A stretch of DNA of 64,000 bases, from IMG/VR virus record IMGVR_UViG_3300036770_007034, positions 1 to 64,000 of that record. One strand, written 5' to 3'. The stretch is from a virus. Below, in pieces: positions 27,001-39,400 of this stretch. The position numbers and the translations under genes are program-made. The notes beneath the pieces are model-generated. The model was not told the DNA's origin. It made no database searches and saw only the letters and a program-made list of their open reading frames with translations. Within the stretch, counting starts at the first letter, position 1. Each line of letters begins with the position of its first letter.

Positions 27001-27497
27001 CGATCCCCGAACCCGAACCTCCCACTATCGATGAGCTTACAGCTTCTTATTCCAGCCTGAATCAGTACAAGATGATTTCAGACAACGTGATCTTGAACTC
27101 AGTGAAATTCAAACCTCTGTTTGGTATCAAGTCTTCTCCAGAACTGCGTGCCACTCTCAAAGTCGTGCGCAATGGCGGCAGCACAGTGAGCGTGAGTGAG
27201 ATCAAGAGTCGCATGGTCGCAGCCATCAATGAATACTTTACCATCGACAAATGGGATTTTGGTCTTACATTCTACTTCTCGGAATTGGCAGCATATCTGC
27301 ATAGAGAACTAGGCGATATCATTTCTACCGTGGTGTTGGTACCCGAAGATCCTCTCAAGAGCTTTGGAGACCTGTACGAAATACGTTGTGCCGCTGACGA
27401 AATATTCGTGAATGCTGCCACAGTAAATAACATTGAAGTGATTGATGCGCTCACTGCCAGTGAGCTCCGTACAGCACCTAACAGCGGCGTAATCTGA
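24090..27497 (+). CDS. 6: Baseplate wedge protein gp6
   Basis: A 1,135-residue protein of the gp6/BaseplateJ class, which forms the inner ring joining the wedges. The N-terminal block SFIDYIRLYYPESFNDYIES and ALLDVMAFMGQALAFRNDLN is a strong gp6 signature, as is RENFLDTAERRDSVIRLA. The C-terminal block contains ELRATLKVVRNGGSTVSVSE, FYFSELAAYLHRELGDI and LYEIRCAADEIFVNAAT. T4 gp6 has 660 residues; the extra length is in beta-rich central insertions, including an Asp/Asn-rich DFDNDGVPDNPDYF segment that looks like a calcium-binding loop. Confidence 0.92.
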   Translation: MAKTTRQTAIFGVEDWKRIYQTYREADFQSYDFETLRKSFIDYIRLYYPESFNDYIESSEFVALLDVMAFMGQALAFRNDLNIRENFLDTAERRDSVIRLADLVSYTPKRNQAAQGFLKVFNVSTTENVIDYNGVNLSGVTVNWNDATNASWQEQFTVIINAALVDSQRFGRPGATKNILGIQTDEYTVNLVPGYLPVIPYNATVDGTAMAFEAVSSTFQDRDYVYEPSPRPGGEFNVMFRNDRLGFASPNTGFFFLFKQGNLQDQDYNLGERISNRVINVNIEGINNDDVWLYQLDEVGQIAQEWTKVDNIYAAAVEQLSPDARKFFSVTSRTNDQINLNFGDGVFTEIPVGIFRSYVRASNGLQYIINPEEMQAIQISIGYVSRTGRFETITFTCGLSQPVSNAASRENIADIKQRAPARYYTQNRMVNGEDYNNLPYTLFGTIIKSKAVNRSSIGTSRYLDLVDITGKYSSTNIFASDGLIYENTEVPTFTFTFVDQNDIANVIINELEPVLASRGMLEFYYNNFPRPNLVPIGIEWNQSTTLANETTGYFQFIASGAPAPIGSNTSDNKKYITQGALVKFEPPAGYCFDANNRLKLGLPTQPNDKIILWATVSALILDGTNFGNGNLPDGTGPVTLNNFIPSEAIATQVIAKFITDLPTDVEQQIKDQIELYRDFGLGYDYLDGEWYVITSTNLNPATTFSLANAQNQSGQGLDNSWLVAFETDGVTYTVTYRSLERFFASILQTRFFYDGSQAVYDPRTGTVINDFINVLKINTQPDTSIALNNDVIMDIVGQPIQSDGFVDDFRVRVSFKDFDNDGVPDNPDYFQELVAPDVNPNQKLVFLQQTVDFDNLERYVPLAEGVVLSEFATEDAIELVKDEYANGQIFYAYEEELFYELEIAYTGVRTLKEITGLLAYTGRQDLSFQYRHNAPLSRRIDPGTTNIIDIYLVTQAYYTAYQNYIKDSTGTIPEPEPPTIDELTASYSSLNQYKMISDNVILNSVKFKPLFGIKSSPELRATLKVVRNGGSTVSVSEIKSRMVAAINEYFTIDKWDFGLTFYFSELAAYLHRELGDIISTVVLVPEDPLKSFGDLYEIRCAADEIFVNAATVNNIEVIDALTASELRTAPNSGVI

Positions 27498-27498
27498 T

Positions 27499-30400
27499 AT
27501 GGCCAACCAAAGAATAAGAACCGTAGACTTCCTGCCTGAGATATTCCAAACGCCGACCAATCGGCAGTTTCTCAGTGCCACTCTTGACCAGTTAGTCCAG
27601 AATCCCAAGCTCAAGCAAACACAAGGTTATATCGGACGCCGTGTGGGACCTGGCGTGAATCCCAATGACAATTATGTACTTGAGCCCACACGTACTCGTA
27701 CAGATTATCAGCTAGAACCTGGTGTGGTATTCCTGGCGCCCAACACTAACAATGTGGTCGATGCTATGACCTACCCCGGTCTTATCGATTCGATCGCGGT
27801 AAAGGGTGGTAATGTACAGCGCCAGGATCGATTGTTTTCTAGCCAATATTACAGCTGGGATCCGTTTATCGATCTTGATAAGTTTGTAAACTTCAGCCAA
27901 TATTATTGGTTGCCCGAAGGCCCTGATTCAGTAGATGTGTTTTCTGCCGCTGTACCACTTCGCGATGACTTTGTGGTCAGTCGTACCAGCACCGGATATA
28001 CATTCAGCGGAGTCACAGGGACCAATCCTACTCTTACCTTGGTCAGAGAAGGCAACTATACATTTGATGTCAGACAGACCGGCTTCCGGTTCTGGATACA
28101 ATCTGTTCCTGGTGTATCAGGTGTGCTACCCCAGACTCCTAATCAAAGCAGCCGTGAAGTGCTTGGTGTTACCAACAACGGCGATGACAATGGCGTGATT
28201 ACGTTTGACGTGCCTGCCAAGTCTGCACAAAATTTCTATTATCAGTTGGCAGATGCTGGTCAAGTTGACTTTGCTACAGATATACAGTTTGATGATATCA
28301 ACAATCGTTATCTCAGCGAATTCATAGAAGAATATGGTGGCATAGATGGTGTCTCAGACATCAATGGTCGCACAGTAATATTCCTCAATGATGCCGGTTG
28401 GTTCTTTACTGGACTGTATGATGCCAATGGACAACCGTTTGATTCTGTGCCCTATGATGAAACAGTTGAGATCACCCTTGAAAGTCAGAAGTACAGTGTG
28501 TGGCGAATCAATCTAGTATATGATGATCCGTTGAACCCTTATATCAAGCTCACTGTAGATCGTCCAGTTGATAATCTCAGTCGCTTGTTGGTACTATACG
28601 GAAATCAATACTCTAATATCAGTTTCTACAAAGATGCCAGCGGCACCTTTGAACGAATTCCTTTGATTACCGCCAACCTTGATGTACTATATTATCAAGA
28701 TGCCACGAATCCTGATTTCTTCGGTGTGATTCGATTGGTAGATCAAGCCGGGGATCAAACACTGGACATCGACGAGATCATCGGCAAGAAAACATATACC
28801 AGTCCTAATGGTGTGACATTTACCAACGGACTCAAAGTACAATTCCAAGGACTGACCAACCCAGCTAGTTACGAAGGCAAAGAATATTATGTGGAAGGTG
28901 TGGGCACCGCGATACAGCTAATACCTGTCAGCAAGATGATCACCCCTGAAACCTACACACGCTCGGCTACTATTCCCTATGATTCTCTGCCCTATGACGA
29001 AGGTGGGTTTGATGACACTCTGAATGCACCTCTAGATCAAGATTACATGACTATCAATCGTGCTAGTTTTGGTTACAACGCCTGGAGCAGATCAAATCGT
29101 TGGTTCCATGCGCAGGTCATAGCAGACACCGCCCGATACAACGGTATAGATCCTTTCTTAGACAATGATCAAAGAGCCAAACGTCCTATCATTGAGTTCC
29201 GCCCTGACCTCAAACTGTTCAATTCAGGAACCTTAGGGATTGATCCTGTAAACATCATAGATTTCCGAGCCACAGACGCCCTAAGCGATATCAATGGTAC
29301 CATTGGATATTCTGTGGACGGCTATTCGTTCATTGACGGGAGCCGAGTGATATTTGCGGCAGACCGAGATCCAGAAGTCAGAAACAAAATCTACCAGGTC
29401 AACTTTATAACCCCGACAGGATCCGGCACGCCTATAATCGATCTACAACCAGCCAATCTCGAGACTCCGGACCAGTTGATCAATGAAATGGTAGTGGTCT
29501 TGAGTGGCATCACACAGCAGGGCAAGAGCTACTGGTTTGATGGTGCGACCTGGATTGAAGCACAACGCAAGACCGATGTGAATCAACCTCCATTGTTTGA
29601 TGTGTTTGATGAAAACGGAGTGAGTTATAGCAACTCTACGGTATATCCAGCAACCAGTTTCCGTGGCAGCAAACTTTTCAGCTATGCCATTGGCGATGGA
29701 GTGACTGATCCTATAGTAGAACAACCACTGAAATATCTCACCATCAACAACGTGGGAGATATCATATTTGACAACAATCTCAACATAGATACTTTTACCT
29801 ATGTTGAAGATACAGTAAGCGTGACACTGGATATCAATGATGGTGTGGTCCGTCAATATATTGATCGAGTGAATTTCCGCAAACTGTTGGGTTGGCAAAC
29901 AGCCAATACCACTGTGACATCTCGACAGAGTTTCTCTTTTGATTATCAAGGATCTGAACAATTGATACTGGATATTCCTGTAGACACTACATCTACAGAT
30001 ATTCCAGTGAAAGTATTTGTAAATGCGATCTTTGTTGATCCTACGAACTATACCTATGTCGTCAACAGCAATGGATCTACCACTATCACATTTGTGTCGC
30101 CTCCAGCGGCTGGCTCCAAAATTGAAGTCAGTGTGGTCAGTGAAGTGGCCAGTAGCACAGGCTTCTACAGCGTTCCTCTCAATCTTGAAAACAATGCTGT
30201 CAATGAAGATATCATACAGCTCACTCTGGGTACCATCCGCAATCACTACGGATCGATCTGTCAGAATCTGCAGACATTCCAAGGACAGATCAATGGCCAG
30301 AACAATAGCAGAGATCTAGGCAATCTCATACCCTACGGTTCGATCATACTGCAACAGAGCTCACCGCTCACGATGACTGCTTCGTTTATCAACAGCCAGA

Positions 30401-33400
30401 GATTTGATTTTTTCCATGCTATCGAATTTGCGGCCAAAGAATACACCAAGTACAAAAATCTCATAGTCGATGCAGTGATCAAGAATGATTTCCAGAACAT
30501 GACCGCGGCTGAGATACTGGATGAGTGTATAGACACGATCAACCTCGGTAAGACCGAGCTGATGCCATTCTATTGGACAGATACCTTGCCTACTGGTGGT
30601 GCGTTTGATGTGACCACGTACACAGTGACTCCAATCACTACCAATGTGTTTGATACGCTTTACACTTATGATTTCACTTCAGCTAACTACCGTGCGATAC
30701 TAGTTTATCTCAATGATGTGCAGTTGATTGGCAACGGATACGAGTACACCGTGGCCACAGATGGCCCACGTATCACTATCAATGTACCATTGTCAATCGG
30801 CGATGTGATCACCCTACGTGAATATACCAGCACTTTTGGTAACTTCGTACCTTCTACTCCCACTGTGTTGGGATTGTATCCTTCCTATGTACCTGCGATA
30901 TTTCTTGATGATACTTATGTCACTGACAAATTAGTGATACGTGGGCATGATGGATCGATCACTGTGGCCTATGAAGACATCCGAGATGAAGTGCTGTTGG
31001 AATTTGAAAAACGCATATTCAACAATCTCAAGACCCAAAGTAATCCTGTCCCTCTGCAATACTCTGATGTTGCACCAGGACAGTTCCGTACCACAGAATA
31101 CACACAATCCGAAGTAACCAGCATCATGGGTGTGAGCTTCTTGGCCTGGGTCGGTGCAAATAAACTGGCCTATAGAGAGCAAGACTACATTCCAGACAAT
31201 CAGTTTACCTGGAACTATACTGCCAGCGAGAACAAACTCACAGGAACCACTCTGCTAGGCGCCTGGAGAGGTATCTACAATTACTTCTATGACACTGATG
31301 CTCCTAACACCCGCCCATGGGAGATGCTGGGTTTCAGCCAGAAGCCCACATGGTGGGAAGATCAATACGGCCCAGCTCCATACACTTCTGGTAACTTGGT
31401 GCTGTGGGACGATTTAGAAGCAGGCCGTGTGATGGATCCCGCGGGATCTTATGTCATAGAAAAATACAAACGTCCTGGGCTTACCTCAGTGATACCTTCA
31501 GATTCAGAAGGCAATCTCCTGCCACCATTCGATGTGATGGTCGGAGAATATGACACGGGAAGTTTCCGCAAGAGCTGGACAGTGGGCGATGGCGGTCCAG
31601 TGGAAGCATCTTTCTGGAAATCCAGTTACTGGCCGTTTGCTGTGCAGAGACTGCTGGCCCTGACCAAGCCCGCACAGTATTTTTCTCTGTTCGCAGATAG
31701 AGATCTCTATAGATTCAACGATGAATTTGGTCAGTATCTCTATGAAAATCGTTTCCGCTTACGCCCGGAGAATATCCAAATCTACGGCAACGGCACGATC
31801 AAGAACAGCTATATCAACTGGATAGTGGACTACAATCGCCAGACTGGATTGGATTCCACGGTAGATCTCAAGCGCGAGTTGGAAAATCTCGATGTGCGCC
31901 TGTGCTATCGTATGGCATCATTCTCGGATAAACAATATCTCAAGCTCTACACAGAGAAGTCAAGTCCTAACAGTCTCAACACCAGCCTGCTGTTGCCTGA
32001 CGAAAGCTATCAGCTGTTGCTGTATAAAAATCCCACACAGTCTGCCCTGACCTGGAGTTCTATAATAATCCAGCGCAGTGATAGAGGATGGGTGGTCTAT
32101 GGATACAGCACGGTGAGACCTTATTTTGAGATACTCACTAGCATACCCAATGGTAATTTCCGCACCTTCACAGTGAACGAGACTACTATACGTGTGGCCA
32201 ATGATTACAGCAATCAAGTCACTCGTGTACCTTATGGCTATGAATTCTCCACCGTGAGTGGTGTGGTGGATTTCTTGTTGAGCTACGGAAAGCTCATGGA
32301 GTCTCAAGGCATCACTTTCCAGGACATAGAGCGTAATCGTGTGTTGAACTGGGATCAGATGGCCTACGAGTTCATGTACTGGAGCCAGCAAGGATGGGCA
32401 CCTGGCAGCTTGATCAATATCAACCCAGTGGCCAATACTTTGCGTATTGAGCGACCAGGATTCGTAGCTGAGCCGTTGAGCACTACAGCGCCCGAAGACA
32501 TCTTGCTGAATCAGAATAAGAATTCACTGCAAAGCCAGGATTATGTGGTTGAGCGTTTTGAAAATGAATTGGTATTGAGAGCCGTAAACAATAACACTTT
32601 CAGCTATCTTGGTGCCAAGTTCACACAGTTTGAACACATGATCGTGTTGGATAACACCAGTGTGTTCAATGACCTCATTTATAATCCCGCCACTGGCGCC
32701 CGCCAGAGTCGACTACTGTTTGTAGGCTACACCACTTATGAGTGGAACGGTACGCTGGATGCCCAGGGCTTCATACTCAATCAAGACAATATCGTACAAT
32801 GGGTTCCCAACAAAGCCTACAGCAAAGGTCAGATCGTTCTTTACAAAGATTCATATTGGTCTGCGGCCAAGATCATACCTCCGTCAGAGACCTTTGACTT
32901 CAATGTGTGGATCAAGAGCGATTACGATCAGATCCAGAAAGGCCTGTTGCCCAACGCTGCCACTAATGCTGAGAACATCCGTAACTTCTATGATGTGCAT
33001 ACTGCCAATCTTGAGAGAGATGCAGATCTGTTTGCATTTGGTCTTATCGGATTCCGTCCACGTCGCTACATGCAGAATCTCAACTTGGATGATATCAGCC
33101 AAGTCAATCTCTACAGCCAGTTCCTGGGTATCAAAGGTACCACTCAGGCCGCGGAAATATTCACACGTGCCAACCTTGGCAAAGAAGTAGCTGAATACGA
33201 AATATTTGAGAACTGGGCCATCCAGCGTGCCATCTACGGTGCTAATGCCAACCGCAGTTATTTTGAACTGAGGCTGAATGAAGCTCTGATGCTAGCCAAC
33301 CCTAGCACTATCCAAGTGATCGAACCTGGTGAATTTAGTGATGCAGATCAGACCGTGCAGGTAAACCAGATCTGGAAAGAAAGCTATCCGATCACTTCTT

Positions 33401-36400
33401 CCGACATCCTGCCTACCAACTTTCTCAATGCCACCGACGTACTGCTGCCCAGTGCAGGATATGTAAACTGGGACGATGCTGACATCAAGGTGTTCAGTTT
33501 TGCAGACCTCACTCCTATCATCAATGACATCGAAAATATCGCAGTAGGTACCAGCGTCTGGGTAGCCAAAGATAACAGTTATGATTGGAATATCTATCGT
33601 AACAATCTAGTGATATACACCATAGATTCCGTGAGAGACAATCTCAATGGAACCTGTACCTTGACTTTCGCAGGACAACACGGTCTCACTGTGAATCAGA
33701 AGATCGTGATCAAGTACTTTGGTCTTGGTGTGGATGGTGCCTATGATGTATTGAGTGTACCAAGTCTAAAAACAGTGACTATAGCATTGTCATTGGGAGG
33801 TGCAGCCACTACAATCACTGGTACAGGTGTCTGCTTTGTGCTGGAAAGCATGCGTGTGCGCCAGGCCAGTGATGTGTCATTGTTAGAATACAGCAATAGT
33901 CTCTTACCGGGTAATCGCGCCTGGGTCGATGACGATGGCACTGGCCACTGGGTGGTGTACGAAAAAATCAATCCCTTCTCTACACCAGCAGAACTTATCC
34001 CAGAACAACCCGAAGCAAACAGCCGATTTGGTTCTGCTATCACACAGGGATTTGGAAATCTTGGCGCCCTGATCGGTGCGCCCGGATTTGACAATGATGT
34101 GGGAGCCGTTTATGCTTTTACCAAGGGTGGCACTAGCACCTATGTAGAAACTGTGTTGTTGACCATGGGAGCAAATAATTTTGTGAACTACGGTAGCGCA
34201 GTGGCTTCTGGTGGGTCTCAATGGGGCATCGCAGGCGCGGCCAACTCATGGGCCAAACAAGGCTATGCAGTCACTATCAATCGGAATCCTGACAGCGGTA
34301 ACTACGTGCAGGCGCAACTGCTCACAGAAGTTCCTTATAGATTGTATACCGCCAACGGGGACGGATCCACAGTCGCATTTGATCCCACAGGCACACTAGG
34401 CGCTATTTCAGATCCTGAACTACTGGGAGTGGTAGTAGGCGATACTCCTCAGGTTTATGGAACTAACTGGACTTACTCGGCACCTAATGTAATATTCTCT
34501 TCGGTGGCCACACCTTCTGGTACCGAAGCCGCACCACCAGCCGGCACAGATAACGTCAAGATATTCTATTATGATGAATATGGCCATGGATTAGCAGTAA
34601 GCCAAGATGAACGTTGGATATATGTAGGTGCTCCTGCGGGTAATCGTGTGTATGCCTACAACAAAGTGGATGTCCAGACCCAAGTAAAGAACTTTGTAGG
34701 TGACGGTGCTACTGATGAATTTTACATCGCTGATGTGATCATTGTGGATGATGATTCGGCAGATGGCGGTATTGGTGCTCAACAGATTGGTGTCACGGTA
34801 AACAATCTTCCCAAACAAGCCGGTGTTGATTACGAATACAGTAACGGTTCTGTGATATTTACAGCACCTCCAAACACTGATGATACCATACGTATCATCC
34901 GTCTGCAGAGCAAAACATTCTTCCCTACCACGGCAGAAACGGTATTTGCGATCGAAGATCTCTACACTGCGACCAATATCTATAGCTTCAGCGTGTATGT
35001 GAATGATGTGTTACAGCGTCCTAACATGGACTACACTTTCAATTCCGGTAATAAGACTATCACTTTCGTTTCTGGCGGTGTCATAGGCACCGTATTGGTG
35101 GTATCACGCACTTATTTCCAGTATGTTGATTATTTTGACATGCCTAGCCCTGCGCTGTCAACTGCCAGATTTGGACATGCACTATCATCAACCACAGATG
35201 GTCGTCAGGCCTTGATTGGCGCACCAGATGCCACAGCAGATTCCAAACTGTTGGCCGGTCAGATTTACGTGATAGATCGTAGTGTAGAACGTTTCACAGT
35301 GACTGATACTTCAGTGACATCTTATACTACTCTGCGTAATTTCAACGGCCCAGCCACAGTCAAGATCAATGCTACATTCTTGATACCAGACAACGGCTTC
35401 AATAACAATGGTCAGTTTACCGACGATGGAGTAAACACTGTGACCATTGATGTACCATTGAACATTGGCGATTTTATCGAGATCGAAACCAACACATTCA
35501 AACTAGTCCAGGCCGTGGCATCTAATGCTCCTCAGGCCGCTGCTAATTTTGGTCGTGCGCTGGATCAGTGCCCAACAAACTGTAGCCTTTACATAGGTCA
35601 GCCCAATGATTCCTCTATCGTGCCACAGGGCGGTAGTGCAGAGAGATGGATCAATCAAAACAGACTATATGGCATTATCTCAGGAGTAAATCAGAATCCC
35701 ACACTCACTCCAGGAGAAAGCATCCGTATCAATGACGTGGATGTGCTAGTATCTACACCCACTGCTTGGACATCAGCCATTGGCTGGTCGGCCAATGTGT
35801 TCGTGATAGATGGCACTGCGATCTATCGTAGTATCCGGGCAGTTCCTGTGTCAACTAGCATCGATGACACTTCTTATTGGCAGCCATCTAGTTGGGTAGA
35901 ACTCTATGTCGGAGATATCACTACAGCCAACATACCCAATGTCTCGGCCACGACCAGCAATGGATACATCACACTGAGTATCGCCAATGCAGATGCGGCC
36001 ATACCTTTCACACAGTTAGTAGTACTACCTGGTTTAGGTGATACTTTCTATGAACTGGGTCTGGAGCCGATGTATTATACCCAAACTATCACGGCGCCGA
36101 ATCCTGTGGCCTATGCGCATTTTGGTGCCTCAGTTGACATCAGCGATGATTCACGCACGCTAGTGGTCGGATCGCCACAGGGTACAGCGTTCAAACCCAC
36201 TACCTTTGACAACGGCATCACTTACTTTGACAGCAAAGCCACAGAATTCTTTGATCCTCTCAGCGAAAGCGGAGTGGTGTTTACATATGATCTGCTGAGC
36301 TCGGCCAATGGTAGCATACGAAATCCCAGCAAGTTTGTGTTCGGACAACAAATATACGATGAGGATCTCAGATCTCTGGATGAATTTGGCACGGCGGTGA

Positions 36401-39400
36401 GTTATAACAATGGCATCCTACTGATAGGATCTCCACAGGATGATCTCGGCGACAGTGTTGGAGATTTTGGTCGCGTGGCACAGCTCAATAATCCTGACAA
36501 ACTAGCCGCATGGGATATCGTGTATCGCCAGACTCCTATAGTAGACGTGAATCTTATCAATTCAGTGTTCATGTACGATAGGTTAGAAAGCAAGGTCACA
36601 CAATATCTCGACTTCATTGATCCATTGGCTGGTAAGATACTAGGTGCCGCCCGTCAGAATATAGATTATCTAGGAGCCATAGACCCTGCTGCCTATAACA
36701 CAGGTCCTGTAAACAATTATGGCGATCAATGGGTAGAAACACATCTGGGAGAAATCTGGTGGGATCTGTCGACCTGCAGATTTATCGATTATCACCAGGA
36801 TACTATCGCTTATCGCAGTCGTCGTTGGGGACAACTGTTCCCAGGATCTACTGCCGATGTGTATCAGTGGATAGAAAGTCCGGTGCCGCCAGCTCAGTAT
36901 TCTGGCCCAGGCACACCATACAGCACGACCAGTTATTCAGTGTCTAGCAAACTCAACAACGATGGTTTGTTCGCCACACGTTATTTCTTCTGGGTGAGAG
37001 GATTGAGAGATGTGGCCACACGTGCCAAAAAGACCCTGAGTGTGCAGGCTATTTCTCAATACATTGAAAATCCTCGCAGCTCGGGTATACCTTACATGGC
37101 AGCTATAGCATCGGGCACTTTGGCTCTATATAACTCTCGTAATAACATCAGTGCTCAAGACACTATCTTGCATGTGGAGTTTGATAAGATAGCCAACAGT
37201 GACAATGTACACATTGAGTACGATCTCATAGCTGCTGGTGAACCGAGCAGTTTCTTGAGTGGTGGGTTATATCGCAAGATGCTGGACAGTTTCTGCGGTG
37301 AAGACACCCTGGGCAACAAAGTACCAGATCCTAATCTTTCACCTGCGGATCTTTATGGCGTATATTTCCGTCCACGCCAGAGCTTCTTTGTAGATAGATT
37401 CCTGGCCCTCCAGAATTATCTCGAGCGTGCTAATGCTATCTTCGCTGCATTCCCGATCAGTGACAGCAGACCATTCAACCTGCTCAACAGTTCAGAACCC
37501 GAACCCACATCTGCATCTGGCGAATGGAACAAACGGGTGTTGACTTATACTGAACTGACTTATCAGGATCTTGGTCAAGTTCCAGTGGGCTACCGATATC
37601 TAGTGGCATCAGATTCAACCAATGATGGTCTATGGACGATCTATACCGTGGTGCTAGGTAATGCTCTGTTAGGGTCGCCTAAAGAACTTTTATTGACCCG
37701 TGTTCAAAATTACGACACCCGCTTATACTGGGAGTATATCAATTGGGTACAGCCTGGTTATAATGTAGGAACTAAGCCGGTAGCAGAAGTTTCTACTTTC
37801 AACGATTTACAGAGACTCACAGTGCCCGAAGGCGCCAGTGCCAAGGTCACACGCAATAGTTTTGGTAAGTTCGAGATCTATCAGTATCTCGGAGGCGAAT
37901 GGCTTCGTGTAGTGCTCGAAGATGGCACGATCGCCATCAAAGAAGAGATATGGAATTATGTTGTAGGAAGATTTGGTTTCGACATCGAGACCTTTGATAG
38001 CCAGAGATTTGACCAGTTTCCTGCTATAGAAACACGCCAAATCTTGCGTGCTATCAACGAAGAATTACTCACTGGAGAGTTAGAGATCTTCCGTAATGAA
38101 CTCCTGATGCTGGTGTTTGAGTTTATATTGACCGAACAGCAAGCACCAGATTGGTTGTTCAAGACCAGCTTGATTGACGTAAATCACAAGATCCGAGATC
38201 TCTTGCCATATCAGATCTTCCGTCAAGACAATCAAGATTTTGTGTTAGACTATATCAAGGAAGTCAAACCTTATCACGTCAAGATCAAAGAATTCAATCT
38301 CAAGTACGAAGGTATCGACACCTATGACGGCAACGTCACAGACTTTGACTGCCCGGCATATTATGACACTGCACTACAGGCATTCGAGGCTCCTGCCCTT
38401 GATGATAGCGATCCACCAAAATATAGCAACAGCGAACCCAGCACAGATCCTATATGGTATGAATTGCCTTGGAGTCAGTGGTTCCAGAATTACACCTTGC
38501 AGATCCAAGGAGCCGATGTATTAGAAGGTGGTGTGGGTTATACAGTAGCACCCGAAGTGTTGATTGGTGAGGCCTGGGCCGCCAACACAGCATTTACAGC
38601 AGGACAACAGATATATTTTGCCCGTAATCTTTACACAGTGACACAATCAGGTGTGAGTGGAGTCACTGGTCCTGTGTTTACCAGTGGCAGTGATGTCAAT
38701 GGTACCATGACTATAGCCTATGCTGGTACTCGTGCGCTGGCCGTGAGCCGCGTAAACACTGCTGGACAAGTGGTAGAAATCATCGTAATTGATTCAGGAT
38801 CAGGATACATTACAACTCCATCACTTACCATCGTCGGCGGTAATGGCACTGGTGCTCGAGGCGTACCGGTACTTGGAAATGAGTTAGTAAGAAACATATT
38901 GACCACGATCAAATATGACCGTTACGAGTATGTGAGCCAGGTTGTTGATTGGCAACCTAACACCAAATATCTCGAAGGACAGTTGGTTCGTTTCCGCGAT
39001 CAAGTATATTCTGTCGACGAAGTGGATGACAGCACAGAGCTAGACAGTGGTCCTCAATTCAATCCTGCTGATTATACCTTGGTAGATGAGTCCACGCTGT
39101 CGGCAGCCGATCGTGTGATCGGACTTTACACTCCTGATCCCAACGAACCAGGGCGTGAGCTTGCTCTAGTAATCAACGGTATAGACTATCCTGGCGTGCA
39201 GGTGCAAGGTCCAGGATTCGATCAGAATACCGGATTTGACGTGGGCAACTACGATATCAATCCGTTTGACAACATCGACTTTGGCCCAGAAGGCCTGCCT
39301 ACATATGATGAAGGTATCCTGGATGCGATCTATCAGAGTTCATTTGATGACATCTATCTAGGCACACGCACCACAGATATCAATGTAGATGGTGGTGCTT

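Noticed and set aside
29443-30282. 279-codon minus-strand ORF inside the giant gene
   Set aside because: His/Ile/Arg-rich composition typical of the complement of Asp/Asn/Thr-rich coding sequence; no support.
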